Positions 21,067-27,472 of a stretch of DNA of 29,460 bases are shown piece after piece. This DNA comes from a virus: positions 1-29,460 of IMG/VR virus record IMGVR_UViG_3300036939_000019, one strand, 5' to 3'. Within the stretch, counting starts at the first letter, position 1. Each line of letters starts with the position of its first letter. Both the position numbers and the translations under genes were made by a program. The notes below the pieces were generated by a model. That model was not told where the DNA came from, did no database searches, and was given only the letters and a program-made list of their open reading frames with translations.

Positions 21067-22815
21067 CTAGAGGGACATGACGCGGGAACGGCGGCGGCCT
21101 CGAGGACGCACGCCTTGGGCGATGGCGTCGGCTCGAGCCTCGAAGGCGAGGACGGCGGCGACGATGGCGTCGATCTTGTTGCGAGAGAGCTTGTGCTCCT
21201 TCTCGATCTTCATGTGCCCGCCCGAAGTGGGCCGGCGGCGAGCGTTGAGCGCGTGACGGGTGAGCGTGGGGTGGTTGCCGTGGATGAGCTCGCGGTCGTT
21301 CACGGCGTTCTGGAAGCGCTCGAGCGCGCGCTCGACGAGGACGGAGCGGCCCACGGTCATCCACCACTCGATGGGATTCTTGGTGGAGGACTTGACCTTG
21401 AGCTTGGGCCCGTAGTGGCGCTCCCACATGGCGATGGAGGACTCCCACTTGGAGGGGTCCGCGTAGAAGGCGACGACGTTGAAACGGTCGAAGGTGTCGG
21501 CGACGTAGGCCTCGACCTCCTCGACGGGGACGCGCCAGGAGTCACCCTGGGGGCCGGCAGGCTGCTCCCAGATGTGGATGGGGATGAGGGCGCCGTCCTC
21601 GAGCCGGCAGGCGATGAGGGCGGTGGCGTCGGCCACGCCGCGCGCTCGCTTCTGGGAGCCGTCGAAGCCGAGGGTGATGACGTCGCCGTCGGCGAGGGGC
21701 TCGAGGTCGTCTCGGCCGCAGGCGCCCCAGTCGGGGGCCGTGAGCCAGGCGTCGGAGGAGCCCGTGGGCTGGTTGAGGAAGTAGCGGCGCGAGTCGCTGA
21801 CGGGGTTCTGGGGGTCCCAGATGAATTGGATCATCGACTCGAGGTCCATCCACGCGGCGGCGTCGCCGTAGGCGTCCTTGAGGCCCTGGAGGAGGGAGTC
21901 GTGATCGTCGAGCTTGGTGAGCGGGGAGGCCTGGCGGTGGTCGAAGAGGAGACGGTCGATCTTGGCCTTGCCCTCGCGCATGAGGTTGGCCGAGCGGTGG
22001 ATGATCTCGGCGATGCTCTCCTCGCCGGGGGCGTACATCGTCGACGTGGCGAGCGAGAAGGGGTCGGCCTCGCGTCGCTTCTCCAGGTTGCGGGAGACGG
22101 TGCGGTGCATGCGGTGGAGGTCGGGGGTGATGTAGAGGTGGATCTCGTCGAAGACGGCGCAGGTCTCCTTGCCGCCGTCCTTCGAGGCGCTCGAGGCCGT
22201 CGAGGGGACGATCTCGCCGCCGTCGTCGAGGAGGATGCGGGAAAGGTTGACCTGGGACTTCTTGATCTGGTAGGCCTCGATGAGGCGCTTGGCGCCCTCG
22301 CCGTAGCCGCCGAGGTTGTAGAAGACGTTGTCGTAGGTGTTGCCCGCCTGGCCCTCTTCGGTGGCGAGGACGCGAACGAAGGGGTAGGTGACGGGGCGGC
22401 CCATGGGCTCGCCGGCCTCGTAGATGTAGCGGAAGGTGCCGTGTTGAAACACCTCCCCGCCCTTGGCGAACGCGGGGAGCCCGAAGGCGTCGCGGTCGAT
22501 GCGGGCGGGGCCGAAGGCCTCGAAGAGGGCGATGAAGCCGGCGAGCTCGGACTTGGCGCGGCCCTTGGCGCGGGAGATGAAGGCTTGCTTGTAGAGCCGG
22601 CGCCCGTCGTCACTGTAGGCGTAGAGGTCGACGACGAAGCCGGCGAACTCGTCGTCGAGCGGGAGGGCGTCCGGGAGGTTGGGGTCGAGGGGTCGGCCCT
22701 GAACGTCACCCGGACCGTGAACGAGGAAGTGCTCCATCCATGCGACGGCCAACCAGCCCAGGGAGCGGGCTCGGTCGTGGCGCTCGCTCCGGATGAGGGT
22801 CCGGGTGTCGCTCAT
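21067..22815 (-). CDS. terminase large subunit
   Basis: ATG at 22815 shares a base with the preceding TGA and has AGGA six bases upstream; GTG at 22818 is a possible alternative. The 582-residue protein has an N-terminal ATPase with a degenerate Walker A, SRAKGRAKS (81-89, K88), and Walker B, AVFDEIHLY (220-228), then SLATSTMYAPG as coupling motif. The C-terminal nuclease has TLGFDGSQK (D385), ADATAL (D396), YADPSK (D453) and NKIDAIVAAV (D549). It drives DNA into the prohead and cuts it at packaging ends. The Walker A lacks the usual GxGKS and keeps only the R..G..KS frame, as in several actinophage terminases. Two dispersed 8-mer copies lie in it, at 21478 and 22443. Confidence 0.95.
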   Translation of the reverse strand: MSDTRTLIRSERHDRARSLGWLAVAWMEHFLVHGPGDVQGRPLDPNLPDALPLDDEFAGFVVDLYAYSDDGRRLYKQAFISRAKGRAKSELAGFIALFEAFGPARIDRDAFGLPAFAKGGEVFQHGTFRYIYEAGEPMGRPVTYPFVRVLATEEGQAGNTYDNVFYNLGGYGEGAKRLIEAYQIKKSQVNLSRILLDDGGEIVPSTASSASKDGGKETCAVFDEIHLYITPDLHRMHRTVSRNLEKRREADPFSLATSTMYAPGEESIAEIIHRSANLMREGKAKIDRLLFDHRQASPLTKLDDHDSLLQGLKDAYGDAAAWMDLESMIQFIWDPQNPVSDSRRYFLNQPTGSSDAWLTAPDWGACGRDDLEPLADGDVITLGFDGSQKRARGVADATALIACRLEDGALIPIHIWEQPAGPQGDSWRVPVEEVEAYVADTFDRFNVVAFYADPSKWESSIAMWERHYGPKLKVKSSTKNPIEWWMTVGRSVLVERALERFQNAVNDRELIHGNHPTLTRHALNARRRPTSGGHMKIEKEHKLSRNKIDAIVAAVLAFEARADAIAQGVRPRGRRRSRVMSL

Positions 22816-23309
22816 CACGTATCCTGCATGCGCCGGCGGCGGTCGGAGATGGAGATGACGCCGACGGGGGTGTGGCTCGAGGCCGTCATGAGCTCGACGG
22901 TCTCATCGGCGGGTGGGACGTAGCGGATGCGGAGCTTCCTGCGGGCCTCGAGGGAGAGGCCGAGGAGGTCCTCGCGGCGTCGCATCTCGACCATCTCGGC
23001 GGCGCTCGCGGTGCCCGTGTAGAAGGACTCCTTGAGGTAGGCCGTGTCGGTGGCGAAGTTCCAGTCGGCGTCCGTCCAGAGCGAGGCGTGCGGCATGGTG
23101 CGGACGATGTCCCACCAGGCGCGCGTCTGGGCGGTCCAGCCGGCCTCGACGAGGCGCTTGGCCTTGTCCTCGATCTCCTCGAAGATGACGCGCTCGGGGA
23201 GGTCGTGCTCGCGGCCGGAGAGGAAGGGGAGGTTGGGGACCTCGGTCCACTCGGCGGTCGGAGAGTGGCCGACCTTGTTGGGCTTGGGCGCCGGGCCCGG
23301 GAGCGCCAT
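22815..23309 (-). CDS. terminase small subunit, 164 aa
   Basis: ATG at 23309 follows TAGGAGGCCCCG. The protein starts ALPGPAPKPNKVGHSPTAEW with a basic/Pro-rich arm, then helical segments (IEDKAKRLVEAGWTAQTRAW, DWNFATDTAYLKESFYTG, EMRRREDLLGLSLEARRKLR). This layout is common for actinophage small terminases that recognise the packaging site. Its one-base overlap with the large subunit gene supports pairing. A helix-turn-helix is not obvious by eye. Confidence 0.8.
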   Translation of the reverse strand: MALPGPAPKPNKVGHSPTAEWTEVPNLPFLSGREHDLPERVIFEEIEDKAKRLVEAGWTAQTRAWWDIVRTMPHASLWTDADWNFATDTAYLKESFYTGTASAAEMVEMRRREDLLGLSLEARRKLRIRYVPPADETVELMTASSHTPVGVISISDRRRRMQDT

Positions 23310-23318
23310 CGGGGCCTC

Positions 23319-24383
23319 CTAGAGGGTTGCGGAGTTCTGCTGGTTGATGACGACCTTGAAGGCGGCGAGGCGGGCGGCGTCGAGCTGCCACGTCCAGGTC
23401 GGCCTAGTCGCGTCGTTGAGGTCGAAGTAGGAGAACGCCACGCCACCGTGGGCGACCATGCGGTCGAAGGACTGCTGGAGCCACTTGGGGTTGGCGGTGT
23501 GCGCTTCGGCGGTGTAGCCCGTCTCGGAGACGGCCCAGGCCACGTTGTGGGCCTTGGCGAAGGCCTGCATCTTGATCCAATACGCGGCCTCCATGTCCTC
23601 CATCGGCTTGCCGGCGGCGGTGCCGTACCAGTTGTAGGGGTCGATGCCGATGCCGGCGATGCCGACGTCGTCGCCCGGCCAGAGGTTGGCGAGGTGGTAG
23701 GCGGTGTTGGTGCCGAAGAACTGGCTCCAGCCCGTGAGCACGATCCAGAAGGCGATGTTGGGGCGGGCCATGAGCGGCGAGAGCCGGCGTTGGACGGCTA
23801 CCCACTTGGACATCGCTGCGGCGGTGGTGCCCTCGTCGCCCTCGGGCTCGTGGTGGATGGTAAGCCAGACGGGGCCGGGGAGGGCGGCCAGACGGTCGGC
23901 GAGGTCGGTGGCCCAGGCGTCGGCGGCGCCGGCGGCGGCGTCCGTCCAGTTGGTGGAGAGCTTGAAGGAGATCCAGGGGAGGCGCTTCTTGGCGAGGTCG
24001 GCGCCGGCGCGGGTGACGGCGGAGGCGACTTGGTCGTGGCGCCAGTAGGTGCGCGAGGTGCCCAACGGGCGCCCGTAGGAGGTCTCGCGGGCGGCGGGGT
24101 CGGTGTTGCCACCGTAGGCGCAGCCGACGTAGGCCATGCCGGGGCCGGGGTCGCCGGCGAAGCGGAAGACGCGCTTGGGGATGGCATTGCAGGCGGTGAG
24201 CTCGGCCTGGGACGCGGAGAGGGCGGCCTCGGCGGCCTCGAGCTCCGTGAGGAGTCCGGCGGAGTCGTCCTGGCAGGTGTCCAGGGCGGCGCGGGCGGAG
24301 TCGCGCTCCTGGGTCAGGAGGGAGAGGTCGGCGTCGAGCGCGTTGGCGTCGGCGATGATCTGGGTGACGCGAGGATCGACCAC
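23319..24383 (-). CDS. tail-associated protein with coiled coil and glycoside-hydrolase-like domain, 354 aa
   Basis: GTG at 24383 follows the junction TAGGAGGCCCTC. Residues 1-68 form a coiled coil (LSLLTQERDSARAALDTCQD), a trimeric-stalk-like element. Residues about 70-350 look like a TIM barrel of the GH26 or a related clan: WLTIHHEPEGD (E179 as candidate acid), GIAGIGIDPYNWYG (240-253) and VAWAVSETGYT (E287 as candidate nucleophile), with a closing VAFSYFDLND. Such domains in phage tails cut host surface polysaccharide or bind it. It ends the fibre cassette and precedes the small terminase. Fold call is moderately firm; substrate is unknown. Confidence 0.75.
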   Translation of the reverse strand: MVDPRVTQIIADANALDADLSLLTQERDSARAALDTCQDDSAGLLTELEAAEAALSASQAELTACNAIPKRVFRFAGDPGPGMAYVGCAYGGNTDPAARETSYGRPLGTSRTYWRHDQVASAVTRAGADLAKKRLPWISFKLSTNWTDAAAGAADAWATDLADRLAALPGPVWLTIHHEPEGDEGTTAAAMSKWVAVQRRLSPLMARPNIAFWIVLTGWSQFFGTNTAYHLANLWPGDDVGIAGIGIDPYNWYGTAAGKPMEDMEAAYWIKMQAFAKAHNVAWAVSETGYTAEAHTANPKWLQQSFDRMVAHGGVAFSYFDLNDATRPTWTWQLDAARLAAFKVVINQQNSATL

Positions 24384-24392
24384 GAGGGCCTC

Positions 24393-25097
24393 CTAGAGGG
24401 GGATGAAGCCGAGATGGGAGACCATGGCGGCGGCGGCGGTGGGGGCCTCGCGGATGGCGAGGGTGTAGGTGCCGACGCCGGCCGAGGAGAAGCCGTTGGC
24501 GGACGTCCAGACGCCGGGGGTGTAGGTGCCGACGGCGCGCGCGGTGAAGTCGGCGCCGACCCCCGTGATGGTGCCGCCGGAGCCGCCGGCGAGGGCGAGG
24601 GTGTCGCCGAGCTCGGTGAAGCCCGTGGGGACAGTCCAGTTGTTGGTGCCCGTCGAGGAGCGCTCCATGGCGGCGACGAGGAGAATCGAGTTGGCGGTGA
24701 CGGTGGTGATGGCGGGGGAGGCGTGGGTGGTGCCGGCCACGGTCTCGGCACGCCAGGTGGGGGCGACGTCCTCGGGGGTGGTGGAGTGCGCACCGCGCAG
24801 GACGATGAGGACGGCGGATTGGCGGTTGGCGACAGCGCCCGTGTTGGAGAGGGTGAGCGTGCCGGACTCGGTGCCCGTGAGGTCCTTGCGGTAGATGCGC
24901 GTGCGCATGGAGCCGGAGGAGGTGTCGTTGCCGGCGATCTGGGTGAAGCCCGTGGGGGTGTTCGGGGTGGTGGTGTTGAGCATGGCCCAGAAGAGGTACG
25001 CCTTGTCTCCGGCGGCGGTGCCGGCGGGCCAGGCGGGGGCGATGGTGGCGGTGTTGGCGCCGGCGGTGCCGGCCGTGCCGACGGAGGAGATGGGCAC
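24393..25097 (-). CDS. tail fibre / surface-binding beta protein, 234 aa
   Basis: GTG at 25097 follows TAGGGGGAGCC. The Thr/Ala/Gly-rich protein has N-terminal ATIAPAWPAGTAAGDKAYLF and PTGFTQIAGNDTSSGSMRTR, a SAVLIVLRGAHSTTPEDVAP segment, then TNNWTVPTGFTELGDTLALA. This 'W.aGD......P.GF..i' pattern marks a recurrent beta-sandwich module in phage and prophage tail proteins. The two PTGFT elements suggest a duplicated strand pair within one domain. It sits in a six-gene fibre cassette. Confidence 0.7.
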   Translation of the reverse strand: MPISSVGTAGTAGANTATIAPAWPAGTAAGDKAYLFWAMLNTTTPNTPTGFTQIAGNDTSSGSMRTRIYRKDLTGTESGTLTLSNTGAVANRQSAVLIVLRGAHSTTPEDVAPTWRAETVAGTTHASPAITTVTANSILLVAAMERSSTGTNNWTVPTGFTELGDTLALAGGSGGTITGVGADFTARAVGTYTPGVWTSANGFSSAGVGTYTLAIREAPTAAAAMVSHLGFIPL

Positions 25098-25105
25098 GGC
25101 TCCCC

Positions 25106-25564
25106 CTAGCTGGCGATGGTGAGGACGACGGTTGCGTCGGCGCCGGCCACGGTGGAGCCGATCTGGGTGACGTCGACGGTGATGTAGTTGCCGACCTCGA
25201 TGACCGTGCCGGGGGTGGCGGTGATGGTGTTGCCGGCGGCGGCGACGGTGAGGGTGAAGGCGCTCACGCCGTTCTCACGGACGGTGAAGATGGCCGAGGC
25301 GCCCGTGGGGGCCGTGTTGATGAAGGCGCGGGCGGCGGTGATGCGCCAGGAGGTGCCGGAGTCGTTGTAGACGCGCATGACGCCTGTGCGGACGGCGAGC
25401 GTGCCGGAGAAGGCGAAGGGGATGGTCCACTCGTTGTCGTAGCCCCAGGCGACGCCGTTGTGGTGGCGGATGAGCGCCTCGCCGGTGTGGAAGTAGGTCT
25501 CTCCTGCCGAGCCCGTGGGGTCGCTCGCGCGCGAGGGGATGTGGAGGCGGTCCAGGAAGCGCAC
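25106..25564 (-). CDS. tail fibre-associated protein, 152 aa
   Basis: GTG at 25564 follows TAGGAGGCCCTC; just upstream the preceding gene ends with tandem stops (TGA TAG). The first 50 residues (LHIPSRASDPTGSAGETYFH, TGEALIRHHNGVAWGYDNEW) contain the 'P..P..G.....t....l..h.G..W' pattern that in phage fibres forms a short attachment segment. The remainder is a Thr/Val-rich beta domain (SAIFTVRENGVSAFTLTVAA, EVGNYITVDVTQIGSTVAG), probably the surface-exposed head. Confidence 0.7.
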   Translation of the reverse strand: MRFLDRLHIPSRASDPTGSAGETYFHTGEALIRHHNGVAWGYDNEWTIPFAFSGTLAVRTGVMRVYNDSGTSWRITAARAFINTAPTGASAIFTVRENGVSAFTLTVAAAGNTITATPGTVIEVGNYITVDVTQIGSTVAGADATVVLTIAS

Positions 25565-25576
25565 GAGGGCCTCCTA

Positions 25577-26371
25577 TCAGGCGTGGACGACGACGCGGAG
25601 GGCGTTGGAGGCCGGCGCGGAGGCGAAGGTGAGGGTGAGGGTGTTGGCGTCGGTGGCGACAGCGTCGGTGAGGACGAAGGCCTGGTCCGAGGTCTGGCGC
25701 ACGCTCCAGGTGATGTCCTGGGTGCCGAGGTTGTGGGTGACGGCGATGGTGGTGAGGGAGCCGTTGCCGATGCTGGCGGCGTACTTGCGGACGGCGACGG
25801 CGGTGTCGAGCTTGACGCCGGAGGCGGTGACGGTGATGCCGGCGCCGGCGGCCGGGTCGGCGACGACGGTGATGGCGTTGGAGCCGAGCGAGATGCCGTT
25901 GCCGGCGGTGTAGGTGACGCCGCCGGAGGGGCCGACAACCCAGGTCTGGTTGGTGGTGCCGACGGTGGCGATCTCGGCAGTCTGGGTGAAGACCTTGTCG
26001 GCGTTGACGGTGCCCTCGGCGACGGTGACGGTGGCCGAGCGGAGGTCGGTGGTGGAGTCGGCGTCGAAGGAGCGTGTGAGGGCGGCGGCCGAGCCCGTCC
26101 AGACGTAGATGCCGTTCTGGGCGGCGTTGGTCTGGTCCTTGAGGAGGATGCGGTCGTTGGTGGCGAGGGTGACGCCGTCGAGGGAGGCGCCGGGGGAAGC
26201 GGTGTTGATGTTGCCCGTGGACGCGGCACGCACCTCGTCCTTCCAGGCGAGGCCGGCGATGAAGTTCTGGAGGTACTGGAGGTTGACGCCGTCGGTGGCG
26301 GCGGTGGGGTCGGCGACGTCGGTGACGCGCTGGTTGTTGGCGGAGATGCCGTTGAAGATCTTGAGTGCCAT
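25577..26371 (-). CDS. tail fibre protein, 264 aa
   Basis: ATG at 26371 follows TAGGAGGCCCTC. The N-terminal region NGISANNQRVTDVADPTAAT, DGVNLQYLQNFIAGLAWKDE and RILLKDQTNAAQNGIYVWTG matches a very widespread phage tail fibre signature. Then come Gly-rich repeats (YTAGNGISLGSNAITVVADP) typical of fibre shafts and a C-terminal knob-like beta part (VTHNLGTQDITWSVRQTSDQ). It is probably a main receptor-binding fibre. The protein would trimerise, with the N-terminus toward the tail. Confidence 0.85.
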   Translation of the reverse strand: MALKIFNGISANNQRVTDVADPTAATDGVNLQYLQNFIAGLAWKDEVRAASTGNINTASPGASLDGVTLATNDRILLKDQTNAAQNGIYVWTGSAAALTRSFDADSTTDLRSATVTVAEGTVNADKVFTQTAEIATVGTTNQTWVVGPSGGVTYTAGNGISLGSNAITVVADPAAGAGITVTASGVKLDTAVAVRKYAASIGNGSLTTIAVTHNLGTQDITWSVRQTSDQAFVLTDAVATDANTLTLTFASAPASNALRVVVHA

Positions 26372-26380
26372 GAGGGCCTC

Positions 26381-26689
26381 CTAGGCCAGGACGACGTATC
26401 CGGCGATGGGGGCCGGGAAGGTGAGGTAGACGTCCGTAGCCGTGGCGACGACGTCGGTGAGGATGAGCTCGCCGTCCTCGAGGTAGACGGAGACGACGGG
26501 CCGGCGGCCGAGCTCGGGCGGGACAGGCACGTGCCACGAGGCGGCCGGGGAACTCTGGTGGTGGACGTGGCCCCAGCCAGCGAGCGCGGGGCCGCTGTTG
26601 AGGCTCACGGTGGCCGTGGGGGCGTCGGAGAGGGCGACGGGGACGGCGACGGGGGAGGAGGTCGGCACGGCGACCACGGTGACGCTCAC
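26381..26689 (-). CDS. small tail-associated protein, 102 aa
   Basis: GTG at 26689 overlaps the previous TGA (GTGA). Key elements are GHVHHQSSPAASWHVPVPPE, LGRRPVVSVYLEDGELILTD and VYLTFPAPIAGYVVLA. The 'P...W.i.H.LGr.P.V.v...dG..i......d...v...F..p..G.a.l' series is a known small phage module seen near fibres and neck proteins. Here it is the second gene of the fibre cassette; a fibre-attachment or tip role is likely. Confidence 0.75.
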   Translation of the reverse strand: MSVTVVAVPTSSPVAVPVALSDAPTATVSLNSGPALAGWGHVHHQSSPAASWHVPVPPELGRRPVVSVYLEDGELILTDVVATATDVYLTFPAPIAGYVVLA

Positions 26690-27000
26690 TGGAGCTCGGC
26701 CGTGATCGAGTAGGCGACGATGGCGCCGTCGGCGTCGGCGATGACGAGCCGGCCGGAGTAGGTGCGCTGGGGGAGAGCGGTCTGGGCGGCCGAAAGGCTC
26801 CAGGTGGTCACCGAGGCGTTGTTGGTCGCCGTCCAGGTGACGGGAGGTGTGCTGTCGAGCGTGATCGTGGCCGTCTTGCCGGCGAGGGAGAGCGGGGCGC
26901 CCTGGGCGTCGTTCCAGGAAAGGGCGAAGGACTGGACGGAGCCCCTCACGAGGAGGAGGCGGATGCGCTCGAGCCGGCGGCCGGCGATGATGTCCGCCAT
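26686..27000 (-). CDS. small tail-associated beta protein, 104 aa
   Basis: ATG at 27000 has GGAGGCCACCC upstream; the open frame continues to 27033 but lacks a better start. The protein begins ADIIAGRRLERIRLLLVRGS, followed by FALSWNDAQGAPLSLAGKTA and YSGRLVIADADGAIVAYSIT. It resembles small Ig-like 'BppU N-terminal'-type domains that attach receptor-binding proteins to baseplates (pattern 'W.d..G.p..L.G.t....i....'). It is the first gene of the leftward fibre cassette, but I found no convincing host-type promoter in the short gap upstream. Confidence 0.7.
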   Translation of the reverse strand: MADIIAGRRLERIRLLLVRGSVQSFALSWNDAQGAPLSLAGKTATITLDSTPPVTWTATNNASVTTWSLSAAQTALPQRTYSGRLVIADADGAIVAYSITAELQ

Positions 27001-27020
27001 GGGTGGCCTCCAGGTGGGGG

Positions 27021-27049
27021 TTGCGCGGGTCAACGAGGGGTGCTACGGT
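27021..27049 (+). promoter_or_regulatory. predicted rightward promoter of the two-gene plus-strand cassette
   Basis: TTGCGC and TACGGT are 17 bases apart, matching the relaxed actinobacterial pattern TTGnnn-N17-TAnnnT. The start codon of the first gene is 30 bases downstream. An imperfect 12-base palindrome, GGTGGTACTACC (27048-27059), overlaps the expected transcription start and could bind a regulator. Confidence 0.5.
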
Positions 27050-27078
27050 GGTACTACCAACGAGCGAGGGAGACCGAG

Positions 27079-27264
27079 ATGAGCAAGGTGCAGGCGCTGT
27101 TCCTGGGAGTGTTCGGCTGGTTCATGATCTTCATGGCCCTGGTCCACGACAAGCCCATCTGGTTCGGGTCTGCGACCATCATCTTCTTCATCGCGCTCGT
27201 GGGCCGGGCCAAGACCGAGGCTCGGGAGAAGTCCGACAAGGCCAACGGGAGGAACGCATCGTGA
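27079..27264 (+). CDS. small two-TM membrane protein, 61 aa, moron-like
   Basis: ATG at 27079 follows GAGGGAGACCGAG; an earlier in-frame ATG-like start at 27040 overlaps the predicted promoter. Two hydrophobic spans are visible, near residues 5-22 (QALFLGVFGWFMIFMALV) and 27-42 (IWFGSATIIFFIALVG), followed by a charged tail (RAKTEAREKSDKANGRN). It is one of only two plus-strand genes here, and has its own promoter and terminator. That organisation is typical of morons, which often act on the host membrane or exclude other phages. Function is not identified. Confidence 0.75.
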   Translation: MSKVQALFLGVFGWFMIFMALVHDKPIWFGSATIIFFIALVGRAKTEAREKSDKANGRNAS

Positions 27265-27419
27265 GCTGGAGCTACGGAGAGCGGGCAGCGCAGCAGCAGG
27301 CCGCCGACACGCACTACCGAGGGATCATGAGCGCGCATCGGATCGACGACGAGGCGAGGGCGCACGCGGCCAGGGAGGCGGCGAGGAAGGCGCAGCAGGA
27401 GGCCCAGAAGAAGAAGTAG
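27261..27419 (+). CDS. small charged helical protein, 52 aa
   Basis: GTG at 27261 overlaps the previous stop as GTGA, and GGAGG is eight bases upstream. The peptide begins MSWSYGERAAQQQAADTHYR and is almost entirely helix-forming, Ala/Arg/Gln/Lys-rich, ending AQQEAQKKK. It could be a coiled-coil partner of the membrane protein before it, or bind nucleic acid through its basic end. No family is recognised. The terminator starts 11 bases after its TAG. Confidence 0.7.
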   Translation: MSWSYGERAAQQQAADTHYRGIMSAHRIDDEARAHAAREAARKAQQEAQKKK

Positions 27420-27429
27420 CCCGGACATG

Positions 27430-27467
27430 CCGAAGGCCCCGACCTCGAGGTGAGGCGGGGCCTTCGG
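27430..27467. terminator. bidirectional hairpin terminator between converging genes
   Basis: A perfect 12-bp GC-rich stem (CCGAAGGCCCCG/CGGGGCCTTCGG) encloses a loop with a nested palindrome, ACCTCGAGGT. It lies between the plus-strand two-gene cassette and the minus-strand translocase gene, close to both stops, so it should end transcription from both sides. Confidence 0.9.
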
Positions 27468-27472
27468 TGTGC

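Larger units (their letters stand above)
4827..22450 (-). repeat. dispersed 8-mer GTTTCAAC (coding strand), six copies
   Basis: Plus-strand GTTGAAAC (minus-strand GTTTCAAC) occurs at 4827-4834, 9368-9375, 9464-9471, 15872-15879, 21478-21485 and 22443-22450, always in the same orientation and always inside genes. It is read in all three codon frames, so protein conservation does not explain it. No opposite-orientation copy was noticed. The span given covers the family, not a continuous element. Confidence 0.6.
24384..26383 (-). repeat. identical gene-junction box TAGGAGGCCCTC, three copies in the fibre cassette
   Basis: The 12-mer is present at 24384-24395, 25565-25576 and 26372-26383, each directly before a start codon. 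TAG serves as a stop (twice the only stop, once a second stop after TGA) and AGGAGG is the ribosome site. A near copy, TAGGAGGCCCCG, precedes the small terminase (23310-23321). The span covers all three copies. Confidence 0.75.

Noticed and set aside
4827-22450. GTTGAAAC copies as a CRISPR array or as -35 promoter boxes
   Set aside because: Copies are kilobases apart with irregular spacing, so there is no array. TTGAAA resembles a -35, but no -10 lies about 17 bases downstream at the copies I inspected (4827 and 9368).
22872-25109. 745-codon plus-strand frame opposite the terminase small subunit and fibre genes
   Set aside because: Shadow of the minus-strand genes with biased Gly/Val/Glu composition and no recognisable domain.
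27001-27078. Leftward host-type promoter for the late/fibre operon
   Set aside because: TTGGTA and TTGACC occur on the minus strand but without a TAnnnT at suitable spacing. Late transcription may depend on a phage activator or start further upstream.
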